Origin: Bog-473 sp963707835
GTDB lineage: Bacteria; Actinomycetota; Acidimicrobiia; Acidimicrobiales; RAAP-2
Assembly: GCA_963707835.1 (NCBI GenBank)
Contig: CAVPRI010000001.1
Location: forward strand, 434,001 to 498,000
Length of the DNA: 64,000 bases
Reading direction: 5' to 3'
The notes below the pieces were generated by a model. The model searched no databases and had not been told where the DNA came from. It saw only the letters and a list, made by a program, of their open reading frames with translations. Position 1 is the stretch's first letter. Every line of letters begins with the position of its first letter. Of the stretch, positions 24,866 to 32,893 are shown in pieces. The translations under genes and the position numbers were made by a program.

Positions 24866-26683
24866 ATGAGCACCACGGTCCCGACACGCACCCAGACCCT
24901 GCCCGAGCGCAACGGCCAGGCTGGCGTTCACCCCGCGCCTGCGGTGGCCGCCCCCCGCTCGCGCTGGTTGGCGCTCTTCGTGGTCACCGTGGGCACCCTG
25001 ATCATCTTCATCAACACCTCGATCGCCGCCATCTCGCTGCCCGACATCTTCCGGGGAATCCAGCTCAACCCGCTCACGCCCGGCAACACCGGCTACATGC
25101 TCTGGATGCTCATGGGCTTCAACGTGGTTCTGGCCGTGCTGCTCGTCACGCTGGGGCGGGTCGGTGACATCTTCGGCCGGGTACGGATCTTCACGGCGGG
25201 CTTCGCGGTGTTCACCGTCTTCTCGGTCCTCCTGGCGCTGACATGGCTCGACGGGACGGCCGGCGCCCTCTGGCTGATCACGATGCGTGTCGGTCAGGGG
25301 GTCGGCGGGGCCATGATCTTCGCCAACTCGTCCGCCATCATCGCCGACTCCTTCCCGCCCGAGCAGAGGGGGCTGGGCCTGGGCATCAACAACACTGCCG
25401 CCGTCTCCGGCTCCTTCATCGGTCTGGTGGTCGGCGGCCTGCTGGCCCCGGTCGAATGGCACCTGGTCTTCCTGGTCTCGGTGCCCTTCGGTGTGTTCGG
25501 CACGGCCATCGCCGCTTTCAAGCTGAAGGATCGCGGCGTGCGCACCCCGGCCAAGATCGACTGGATCGGCAACATCACCTTCGGCCTGGGCCTGATCGCG
25601 GTCCTGGTCGGGATCACCTACGGCCTGCTTCCCTACGGCGGGCACGCCATGGGGTGGGCCAACCCCAAGGTGCTGGCGGGCATCATCGGAGGCCTCGCCA
25701 TGCTGGCCGTCTTCGTGGTCGTCGAGACCAGGGTGGCCCAGCCCATGTTCCGCATCTCGCTGTTCCGGGTGCGCGCCTTCTCGGCGGGCAACGTGGCCAG
25801 CTTCCTTGCCGCGCTCAGCCGGGGCGGGATGATGTTCATGCTGATCATCTGGCTGCAGGGGATCTGGCTCCCACTGCACGGGTACAGCTTCTCGGCCACC
25901 CCGCTGTGGGCCGGCATCTACATGATCCCGCTGACCGTGGGGCTGCTGCTGGCGGCGCCGGCGAGCGGGATGCTCTCGGACCGCTACGGCGCCCGGCCGT
26001 TCGCCACCACCGGTCTGTTGATCGCCGCGACGACGTTCATCCTCCTCTGCTTGCTGCCGGTGAACTTCTCCTACCTGTCGTTCGGCCTGCTGATCTTCTT
26101 CAACTCCTTCGGCATCGGGATGTTCATCGCGCCCAACCAGGCGGCCATCATGAACAGCCTCCCGGCCAGCCAGCGCGGCGCGGGGGCGGGCATGTCCGGC
26201 ACGGTCACGTCGTCGGCGCAGGTGCTCTCCATCGGGATCTTCTTCACCCTGGTGATCCTGGGAGCGTCCGCCTCGCTGCCCGGCGCGCTCTACCACGGCC
26301 TGACCTCGCAGGGGGTCAGCGCACACGTGGCGACCAGGGTCTCGCACCTGCCTCCGGTGGGCAGCCTCTTCGCCGCCTTCCTGGGCTACAACCCCATGCA
26401 GATCCTCCTCGGTCATGCCGAGCTGGCGAAGCTGCCGCCGGGGACGGCGAGCACGCTGACCAGCCGGGAGTACTTCCCGGATCTCATTGCCTCCTCCTTC
26501 CGCAAGGGCCTCACCTGGGCGTTCGCCTTCGCGGCCGGGGCCTGCATGCTCGGTGCCGTGGCCTCGCTGCTGCGCGGTGGGAAGTACCACCACGACGAGA
26601 GCGGCCTGGTGCTGGTCGAGACCGGTGAGAGGGTCGTCGGGGCCCAAGAGGCCATGGCCGAGACCGAGTCGGTGGTCGAGTGA
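24866..26683 (+). CDS. MFS drug-efflux transporter (DHA2, 14-helix type)
   Basis: A 605-residue major facilitator with 14 predicted helices. Motif A appears as LGRVGDIFGRVRIF after helix 2 and again around SDRYGARPF. The antiporter motif C region is GINNTAAVSGSFIGLVVGG. The size and VGTLIIFINTSIAAISLPDI start are typical of DHA2 (EmrB/QacA-like) proton-driven multidrug exporters. ATG 24866 is chosen over the longer in-frame start because the latter would overlap the operator. The stop overlaps the MerR start, giving an efflux pump with its own sensor. Confidence 0.9.
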   Translation: MSTTVPTRTQTLPERNGQAGVHPAPAVAAPRSRWLALFVVTVGTLIIFINTSIAAISLPDIFRGIQLNPLTPGNTGYMLWMLMGFNVVLAVLLVTLGRVGDIFGRVRIFTAGFAVFTVFSVLLALTWLDGTAGALWLITMRVGQGVGGAMIFANSSAIIADSFPPEQRGLGLGINNTAAVSGSFIGLVVGGLLAPVEWHLVFLVSVPFGVFGTAIAAFKLKDRGVRTPAKIDWIGNITFGLGLIAVLVGITYGLLPYGGHAMGWANPKVLAGIIGGLAMLAVFVVVETRVAQPMFRISLFRVRAFSAGNVASFLAALSRGGMMFMLIIWLQGIWLPLHGYSFSATPLWAGIYMIPLTVGLLLAAPASGMLSDRYGARPFATTGLLIAATTFILLCLLPVNFSYLSFGLLIFFNSFGIGMFIAPNQAAIMNSLPASQRGAGAGMSGTVTSSAQVLSIGIFFTLVILGASASLPGALYHGLTSQGVSAHVATRVSHLPPVGSLFAAFLGYNPMQILLGHAELAKLPPGTASTLTSREYFPDLIASSFRKGLTWAFAFAAGACMLGAVASLLRGGKYHHDESGLVLVETGERVVGAQEAMAETESVVE

Positions 26684-27153
26684 TGCCGGCCGGCGCTGCC
26701 ACCAGGTCGGCGGAGTCGGGCGTGCGGATCGGTGACGCCGCCACCCAGGTCGGCGTCTCGCCGCGCACGCTGCGGTACTACGAGGAGCTGGGCCTGCTGA
26801 CGCCGTCGCTGTACACGTCCGGGGGGGAGCGCCGCTACACCGCGGACGATCTGGCGCTCCTGAAGCGGATCCTCGAGCTCCGCGAGGTGTTGGGGATGAA
26901 CCTTGAGGAGATACGCGAGTTCCTCGCCATGGAGAACCGTCTGGAGGAGCTGCGCGCCTCCTACCGGGCGACGCAGGGGGTGCCGAGCGCCGCGGCCCGA
27001 GCCGAGCAGAGGGCGACGCTCGAGGAGGCGGTGGTCCTGAACGAGTCGCTGGCCGGGCAGATCCGCACCAAGCTCGAAGGAATGGACCGCTTCCGGATCA
27101 AGCTCGAGGGTGACGCGCGGCGCTGCCGCGAGCTGCTCGCCGAGCTCGACTAG
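26683..27153 (+). CDS. MerR-family transcriptional regulator
   Basis: A 156-residue MerR protein: N-terminal wHTH (RIGDAATQVGVSPRTLRYYEELGLL, ERRYTADDLALLKRI), a linker helix (LGMNLEEIREFLAMENRLEELR), then a long coiled coil (about residues 95-150) without a metal-binding Cys cluster. It is therefore of the drug/stress-sensing kind rather than a metal sensor. It starts at ATG 26683 (or GTG 26680) within the MFS stop. It probably binds the TAACGTTAACGTTA palindrome and senses an MFS substrate. Confidence 0.9.
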   Translation: MPAGAATRSAESGVRIGDAATQVGVSPRTLRYYEELGLLTPSLYTSGGERRYTADDLALLKRILELREVLGMNLEEIREFLAMENRLEELRASYRATQGVPSAAARAEQRATLEEAVVLNESLAGQIRTKLEGMDRFRIKLEGDARRCRELLAELD

Positions 27154-27264
27154 CTGACGCCCGCCGAAGCGGCCGCGCCGACGGCGCCGGTGTAGGGCGC
27201 GGTCCGCCTGGCCCCATGGTCGCCCGGAGTCGGTACAGGCGGGGCAGCCGTGCGTCCTGTCAGG

Positions 27265-28704
27265 TCACCGGCGTTCCCGATGGGCGATGCCCAAGTCGTG
27301 CAGGACGGCGTTGGCGGCGCCCAGGCCGCACATGCCGTGGACGCCTCCCCCCGGCGGCGTCGCGGCCGAGCACAGATAGACGCCCTTGAGCGCCGTGCGG
27401 TACGGATTCCAGCGGGTTGTCGGGCGGAAGACCGTCTGGCGCAACGTCGCCGCGCCCGCGTTGATGTCCCCACCGACGTAGCTCGGATTGTGGGCCTCGG
27501 TGTCGACGGCGGAGGACGTCGAGCGACCCTCGACGAGATCGCGGAAGCCGGGAGCAAAGCGCTCGATCTGCGCCTCGATCCTCTCGGTCATGTCGACTTC
27601 CGACCCGTTGGGCACGTGGCAGTAGGCCCACAGCGTGTGCCGTCCCTGTGGTGCCCGGCTCGGGTCGACCACGCAGGGTTGGGTCACCAGGCAAAACGGG
27701 CGCTCGGGGTGCCGTCCGGCATTGACGTCTGCCTCGCTACGCGCGATCTCCTCAAATGTGCCACCCACGTGGAGCGTGACCGCGGACCGGCACGCCGGTG
27801 CCGCCCAGGGCACGGGTCCGCGCAGGGCCCAGTCGACTTTGCACACGCCGGGGCCGTAGCGGTAACGGGACAGTCCCCGGCGAGCCCGGGCGGGGAGCCG
27901 CTCGCCGCCCAGTTCGAGGAGCTGGCGGGGCGTGACGTCCAGTACGACGGCGGAGGCAGGAGGGAGCTCGGAGAGATTCCGCACGAGCCGACCCGTCTCG
28001 ATCCGCCCCCCCAGTGCGACGAGCTCCGCTACAAGTGCGTCGACGATGGCACTGCTTCCACCCTCGACGACGGGCCAACCGTACACGTGGGCAAGGGCAG
28101 TGAAGAGCCGGGCGAACGCGCCCGTCAGGGGCGCCGAGAGGGGGAGCATGGAGTGGGCCGCCGCACCGGCCACGACGCAACGACCCTCGTCGGTGCGGAA
28201 GGCACGGGCGGTGTGGATCGCCGAGCCGAGTCCCCGGAGCCCGAAGCGGGCGGCCGCGATCGGATGGGCGGGGACGGTGCGCATCGTTCCGAGGAAGACC
28301 GGCAGGATGTCGTGGAGGTCCCGGACAGTCGGAGCAAAGGTTCGGGTGTAGGCCGGACCATCCGTCCCGAGTGAGCGGGAGACCTCCGCGACGCTGCCCC
28401 CGACGGTGGCGGCTCGCGCCCCATCGAGCGGGTGGGCGAAGGCGACGTCTGGCGTGAGCAGCCGGACCCCGTGGGCCCCCAGGTCCAGGTCCGAAAAGGC
28501 GGGGGAGGCCATGAGGAGGGGGTGGACGGCCGAGCACACGTCGTGGTGGAACCCCGGGAGGGTCAACTCGGCCGTCCGGCATCCACCTCCCGGATCGTTC
28601 GCCGCCTCGATGACGTCCACGGCCAGCCCGCGTCGGGCCAGGATCAACGCGGCGCTCAGCCCGTTGGGTCCCGAACCCACCACCACCACGTCGGCGCGCC
28701 TCAC
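27265..28704 (-). CDS. CrtI/phytoene desaturase-like FAD oxidoreductase
   Basis: 479 residues from GTG 28704, preceded by GAGGA. The N-terminal dinucleotide fold is VVVVGSGPNGLSAAL...VIEAANDPGGGCRT. The C-terminal FAD motif is GVYLCSAATPPGGGVHGMCGLGAAN. These mark the CrtI/COG1233 flavoprotein group (carotenoid desaturases, retinol saturase-like enzymes). No other carotenoid genes are near, so it may act on another isoprenoid or lipid. It is the last gene of a minus-strand run with the MBL hydrolase and the cyclic-nucleotide-binding protein. Longer in-frame starts overlap the MBL gene. Confidence 0.88.
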   Translation of the reverse strand: MRRADVVVVGSGPNGLSAALILARRGLAVDVIEAANDPGGGCRTAELTLPGFHHDVCSAVHPLLMASPAFSDLDLGAHGVRLLTPDVAFAHPLDGARAATVGGSVAEVSRSLGTDGPAYTRTFAPTVRDLHDILPVFLGTMRTVPAHPIAAARFGLRGLGSAIHTARAFRTDEGRCVVAGAAAHSMLPLSAPLTGAFARLFTALAHVYGWPVVEGGSSAIVDALVAELVALGGRIETGRLVRNLSELPPASAVVLDVTPRQLLELGGERLPARARRGLSRYRYGPGVCKVDWALRGPVPWAAPACRSAVTLHVGGTFEEIARSEADVNAGRHPERPFCLVTQPCVVDPSRAPQGRHTLWAYCHVPNGSEVDMTERIEAQIERFAPGFRDLVEGRSTSSAVDTEAHNPSYVGGDINAGAATLRQTVFRPTTRWNPYRTALKGVYLCSAATPPGGGVHGMCGLGAANAVLHDLGIAHRERR

Positions 28705-28726
28705 GGGTTCCTCGGCTGGTCCGCCG

Positions 28727-29569
28727 TCACAGGTCCACGACCGCCCCCTCCTTGGCGCCGAAGACAGCGAGGGGTCCCCGGGAGAACCGGGACACTGTGC
28801 TGTCGATCTCGGTGTCGGTCCGCTCGGGCCGGTGGTGGAAGAGGGCGACCCCGTGGGCACCCGCCCTGGCGCCGAGCCCGACGGCGTACTCCGCCGCGGC
28901 ATGCCCGAAGAATCCTTCGGCCGCCACCTCCTCTGCGCGCAGGTGGGCGTCGTGGACGAGCAGGTCGACGTCGTCCGCCAGCTCGAGTACCGCCTCGTGG
29001 TACTCGCCGGTGCCCTCGGGGCCGGCTCCGAGGGCGGTGGGGCAGTGGTCCGGGATGTAGGCCAGCGAGGACCTCCCGTCGCTCACGCGAAGCCCCACCG
29101 TGCGCCCACCCTTGTGCGGAACTTCACGCGCCAGCACTTCGAAACCCCCGCACTCGAAGCGATCCGTGGGGAGACGGCCGAATTGCCAGTCGCCGCGCAG
29201 CTGGCCCGGTCCGATGGGGAAGAACGGCGGCGACATCATCCGGGCCAACAGCTGGTCGATCTCGGTGGTCCCGTCCTCGGTCGGCACGAGCAACGTGACG
29301 TCAGAACCCTCACGGTCGCCGACGGTGAAGAAGGGCAGGCCCTGGACGTGGTCCCAATGCAGGTGGGTGAGTAGGAGCGTCCCGCGGAATGGGGTATCGC
29401 CGGTGAGTTCGTGCAAGCGGCGGAGCCCCGTGCCCGCGTCGAGTACCAGGGTCGGAACATCCTCGCCGTCGTGTGACAGCGCCAGGCAGGACGTGTGCCC
29501 GCCGTAGCGGACGAAGTCGGGACCCGGTGCGGGCGTCGACCCCCGAGTCCCGCAGAAGTGGACGCGCAC
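28727..29569 (-). CDS. MBL-fold hydrolase, RNase Z/phosphodiesterase-like
   Basis: 280 residues from GTG 29569 (TTG 29572 is the alternative), four bases after the stop of the cyclic-nucleotide-binding gene. Begins FCGTRGSTPAPG and has the zinc motif TLLLTHLHWDHVQG, then YIPDHCP, LLVHDAHL and a late FHHRPER. The GTRGS start and layout match the RNase Z/PhnP-like phosphodiesterase group, some members of which hydrolyse cyclic nucleotides. Tight linkage to a cNMP-binding protein and, across the promoter, to a cyclase makes a cyclic-nucleotide phosphodiesterase role attractive. That is inference. Confidence 0.82.
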   Translation of the reverse strand: MRVHFCGTRGSTPAPGPDFVRYGGHTSCLALSHDGEDVPTLVLDAGTGLRRLHELTGDTPFRGTLLLTHLHWDHVQGLPFFTVGDREGSDVTLLVPTEDGTTEIDQLLARMMSPPFFPIGPGQLRGDWQFGRLPTDRFECGGFEVLAREVPHKGGRTVGLRVSDGRSSLAYIPDHCPTALGAGPEGTGEYHEAVLELADDVDLLVHDAHLRAEEVAAEGFFGHAAAEYAVGLGARAGAHGVALFHHRPERTDTEIDSTVSRFSRGPLAVFGAKEGAVVDL

Positions 29570-29573
29570 CAAT

Positions 29574-30719
29574 TCAGTCTCGCGCCGCGTCCTCGCGGCG
29601 ATGGCCGGCTGACAGCTGTTCCAGGTCGGACCGATCGAGGAGGGAGGCGTCGAAGAGCGCCACGCGGCAGGGGGTGACTGCCACGTTGCTCGAGGTCCGT
29701 ACCCCGTCCTCGAGGTGCGCCCGCTCGCCGAGCAGCGCTCCGGGCCCGTACTCGGCCAGCCGCTCGCCATCGCGCTCGACCCGGACGATGCCGTCGAGGA
29801 CGAGGAGCACGTCGGTGCCCCGTTCCCCCTGCTTGAAGAGGACGCTTCCGGCCGGGCGCTTCTCGACTCGCTTGGTCCCGCCGCCTTGCATCACCTGGGC
29901 CGATAGCGAGGTCTCGAGCGCCGATTCCACGGTCGCCACCAGTGCCTCGGAGTCCTCGTCGCCCCAGGGAGTGTGCTTGCCGAACGACTTGCGGTACCAG
30001 TCCTTGAAGTCGGTGAGCCCCGACTTGTGCGAGAGGCGATTGTCGGCGTCGTAGACCCAGTGCCGGGGGAAGCGGCTCGCACCGATGAGTGCGTGCTCGG
30101 CCCGCCCCTCGGCATGGAGGGTCAGCGAGAGCGTTGTCCACACCAGCGGGGCCTGCCACTGGATGAACGGACGCCGCCGCACACGCCGGGGGGCGGGCAT
30201 CCCGGTGCGCCCGCCACAGGTCTGGACGAAGCGGACCCAACCCTCGCCCCGTTCCGGCTCGTGCTGGATGTCGGGGAGCTGGACCGCCTGGAAGCGGTGC
30301 CTGACGGCGCGCAGGTCGACCAGCGTCGAGCCCATGATGCCGCCTCCCAGATAGCCACAGTTCCCGATCCTCCCATCGGCGTCGACGGTGATGAAGGCCC
30401 CGAGCTGGTTGGCGAATCGGAACCGGTCTTCGTCGCGGAGTCGCTCGACGTCCATGTCTCGGGTCGGCGGAGGCTGGTCGTAGTGCGTGATGCCCGAATC
30501 GAAGGCGAGGCGCTGCGCACCCTGGATCGCCTCGGTCGGGATCCACGACAGTGAGGTGACGAGTCCTTCGTGCCGCGTGGCGTCTCCCTTTCCCTTCGGT
30601 GCTCCAAGCGTCCTTCCAGTTCCGCCAGTCGTGGATCTGGTCGCCGTTCCGGTCGTCGTTCTCGTCATGGACTCAGCGTCCATGAGCGGGGAGGTCCTGG
30701 CGAGTGTGGTGACAGGCAT
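29574..30719 (-). CDS. Cyclic-nucleotide-binding-domain protein with novel N-terminal domain
   Basis: A 381-residue protein. Residues about 292-372 form a cNMP-binding beta roll (GSVLFKQGERGTDVLLVLDGIVRVERDGERLAEYGPGALLGERAHLEDGVRT pattern); the phosphate-binding cassette is seen as GALLGERAHL. No HTH follows, so it is not a CRP-type activator. The N-terminal 290 residues (RFRFANQLGAFITVDADGRIGNCGYLGGG onwards) are not a domain I recognise; they contain no membrane helix. The start is uncertain (ATG 30719, 30683 or 30668). It is divergent, 80 bases away, from a receiver-cyclase gene, so it is probably that cyclase's effector. Confidence 0.78.
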   Translation of the reverse strand: MPVTTLARTSPLMDAESMTRTTTGTATRSTTGGTGRTLGAPKGKGDATRHEGLVTSLSWIPTEAIQGAQRLAFDSGITHYDQPPPTRDMDVERLRDEDRFRFANQLGAFITVDADGRIGNCGYLGGGIMGSTLVDLRAVRHRFQAVQLPDIQHEPERGEGWVRFVQTCGGRTGMPAPRRVRRRPFIQWQAPLVWTTLSLTLHAEGRAEHALIGASRFPRHWVYDADNRLSHKSGLTDFKDWYRKSFGKHTPWGDEDSEALVATVESALETSLSAQVMQGGGTKRVEKRPAGSVLFKQGERGTDVLLVLDGIVRVERDGERLAEYGPGALLGERAHLEDGVRTSSNVAVTPCRVALFDASLLDRSDLEQLSAGHRREDAARD

Positions 30720-30799
30720 CCGGAGGTGTGCCTAGCACCACTGCATGTGGGAGGTTCCCCTCCTGTTCACCGCACCCTGCACGTGCGAGAACTGGAGCG
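30720..30799. promoter_or_regulatory. Shared divergent promoter of cNMP-binding and cyclase genes
   Basis: An 80-base gap between two divergent signalling genes. It must hold both promoters. No clear palindrome or -10 element is seen. Confidence 0.35.
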
Positions 30800-32173
30800 A
30801 TGGACGAGCCGAACGGTCGGAACGCCGCGAGTGGAGACGCCAGGATCTCGGTGCTTTTGGCCGACGACAACCTCATCGTCCGCGAAGGAGTCCGGTCGCT
30901 GATCGAGCGTCACGGGGATCTGCGCATCGTGGGTGTGGCCGCCGACTACGACGAAGTGGTCCAAGGTGCGGCCTCGTTGGCGCCGCAGGTGCTGGTCACC
31001 GACATACGGATGCCCCCCGATTTCAACCGTGAGGGCATCGACGCCGCCAAGGAGGTCCGCAAGCGCCACCCCGGCACCGGCGTCGTGATCCTCTCGCAAT
31101 ACGACGACCCTGAATACGCCGTCGCACTTCTGGCCGAGGGTTCGGCCGGGTACGGCTACCTCCTCAAGGACCACATCGCACAGGGTGACCAACTGGTCGA
31201 TGCCATCCGGGCCGTGGCCAGCGGCGGCAACGCGCTCGACCCCGCCATCGTGGATGCGTTGGTCCGCCCGGTGACGTCCAACGGTGGTCTCACGCCCGCC
31301 GAGGAGGTGCTGCTCGCCATGGTGGCGGAGGGTAAGCCCATCAAGGCCATCGCCGTCACGCAGGGCCTGCCGCCCGAAGCTGTGGACGCGGAAGTGGAGG
31401 CCGTGTTCGTCAAGCTGGCCGAAGGCGTGTCCGCGGGGACCCAGGGTGCCTTGCAGCGGTTGCGCCTGTTGCACAAGGCGATCGTCGATCGAGAGGAGCA
31501 GGGAGAGACATTGTCGCGCCTGCTCCCGGGCGGCCTGGCTGAGAAGCTCCGGCGGGACGGCCGTCACATCGGTGCGACCGAGCGTGTGGTCGTCACGGTC
31601 CTGATGAGCGACATCCGCTCGTACTCCACCATCGCCGAGCATGCCGACCCGAGCCAGCTGGCCGGGCAGCTCAACGTGCACCGGGCCGCCATGAACGATG
31701 CCATCCTGGGCGAGAACGGCACCGTGATGCAGTTCGTGGGGGACGCCGTCATGGCCGTCTTCGGTGCGCCGTTCGCCCAGGAGGACCATGCCGACCGGGC
31801 CGTGGCCGCGGCCCGTGCCATGCACGACAAGCAGCATCAGATCAATCACCGGTGGGAGGAGGAGGGCCTTCCCACCTTCGGCCTCGGGCTCGGCCTGTCC
31901 ACCGGGGAGGCCGCCGCCGCGCTGTTGGGCTCCGAGGAGCGCCTGGAGTACACGCTGGTGGGGGACACCGTCAACCTGTCTCAGCGACTCCAGCAGCTGG
32001 CCGATTCGGGTGAGACCGTGGTGTCCGAGGCGACGCGGGAGGCGTGGCGGACACCCCGGGAGACGGTGGCCCTGCCACCCCAATTGGTCAAGGGACGCGA
32101 GACCCCGGTCATCGCATACAAACTGGTCGACAACACCTGCCGGTCCGACGGCCGCGCAGCCAACGAGGGATGA
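30800..32173 (+). CDS. NarL-type receiver / HTH remnant / class III nucleotidyl cyclase fusion
   Basis: 457 residues from ATG 30800 (GGAG upstream). Residues about 16-140 form a NarL-like receiver with acidic Asp22-Asp23, phospho-acceptor Asp68 (VTDIRMPP) and Lys123. Residues about 163-210 look like a decayed LuxR HTH (LTPAEEVLLAMVAEGKPIKAIA). Residues about 262-445 form a class III cyclase with both metal Asps (D271 in MSDIRSYS, D315 in VGDAVMAVFG) and the transition-state pair N392/R396. The purine-selecting Lys before IGD is Gln (MQFVGD). It should make cAMP or cGMP when phosphorylated. The stop overlaps the ABC ATPase start (ATGA). Confidence 0.9.
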   Translation: MDEPNGRNAASGDARISVLLADDNLIVREGVRSLIERHGDLRIVGVAADYDEVVQGAASLAPQVLVTDIRMPPDFNREGIDAAKEVRKRHPGTGVVILSQYDDPEYAVALLAEGSAGYGYLLKDHIAQGDQLVDAIRAVASGGNALDPAIVDALVRPVTSNGGLTPAEEVLLAMVAEGKPIKAIAVTQGLPPEAVDAEVEAVFVKLAEGVSAGTQGALQRLRLLHKAIVDREEQGETLSRLLPGGLAEKLRRDGRHIGATERVVVTVLMSDIRSYSTIAEHADPSQLAGQLNVHRAAMNDAILGENGTVMQFVGDAVMAVFGAPFAQEDHADRAVAAARAMHDKQHQINHRWEEEGLPTFGLGLGLSTGEAAAALLGSEERLEYTLVGDTVNLSQRLQQLADSGETVVSEATREAWRTPRETVALPPQLVKGRETPVIAYKLVDNTCRSDGRAANEG

Positions 32174-32883
32174 CGCACATGGACGCTTTGGTGGTGGAGA
32201 AGGTCCGGAAGACGTTCGAGGCGGAGAACGCCCCGGTGCGGGCGCTCCGTGGTGCCAGCCTCGTGGTGCCGACGGGGGATTTCGTCGCCCTTATGGGACC
32301 CTCGGGGTGTGGCAAATCCACGCTCTTGAACCTGGTGGCGGGGCTCGATGTTGCCGACGAGGGCACCATCACGGTGGCCGGCGAACTGGTCACCGGCCGT
32401 TCCGAGGACGACTTGTCTCGCATGCGCCGTCGCCACATCGGCATCGTCTTCCAATTCTTCAACCTGCTGGAAGGTATGACGGTCCTCGAGAACGTGGCCT
32501 TGCCTGCGGTCATCGCAGGACGCAAGCGCAAGGCGGCCGAGTCCCGTGCCCGTGATCTGCTCGACCTTCTCGGCATCGGCGACAAGGCCGGAACCGTGCC
32601 CGGGATGCTGTCGGGCGGCCAACGTCAGCGCCTGGCCATCGCACGGGCCCTGGCCAACGAGCCCACGTTGCTCCTGGCTGACGAGCCGACGGGGGCACTG
32701 GACTCGGAGGGCGGGCAGGAAGTCATCGAGCTCCTCAGCCGCCTTCACGCAACCGGGCAGACAATCGTGCTGGTGACCCACGACCCGAGCGTGGCGTCGG
32801 CGGCGGGCCGCATCGTGCGGATGCGCGACGGCAGGATCGCCGTCAACGAATCGTCGGACGTCGCGGTCGCCGTCCAGTCCTGA
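32170..32883 (+). CDS. LolD/MacB-type ABC transporter ATPase
   Basis: A 237-residue ATPase of the lipoprotein/macrolide exporter type: Walker A GPSGCGKST, FQFFNLLEGMTVLENV Q-loop region typical of LolD/FtsE, signature LSGGQRQR, Walker B LLLADEPTGALD, H-loop VTHDP. Such ATPases pair with FtsX-like permeases. Two of these lie 3.5 and 6.2 kb downstream, beyond the kinase and regulator genes. It is translationally coupled to the cyclase and followed by the kinase after 10 bases. ATG 32170 or 32179 may be used. Confidence 0.93.
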   Translation: MTHMDALVVEKVRKTFEAENAPVRALRGASLVVPTGDFVALMGPSGCGKSTLLNLVAGLDVADEGTITVAGELVTGRSEDDLSRMRRRHIGIVFQFFNLLEGMTVLENVALPAVIAGRKRKAAESRARDLLDLLGIGDKAGTVPGMLSGGQRQRLAIARALANEPTLLLADEPTGALDSEGGQEVIELLSRLHATGQTIVLVTHDPSVASAAGRIVRMRDGRIAVNESSDVAVAVQS

Positions 32884-32893
32884 GGGAGGTCCG

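Noticed and set aside
24851..26647. Long minus-strand frame (598 codons) opposite the MFS gene
   Set aside because: Its composition is Arg/Asp/His/Gly-rich and it mirrors the transporter's codons. It has no recognisable domain and is a high-GC shadow.
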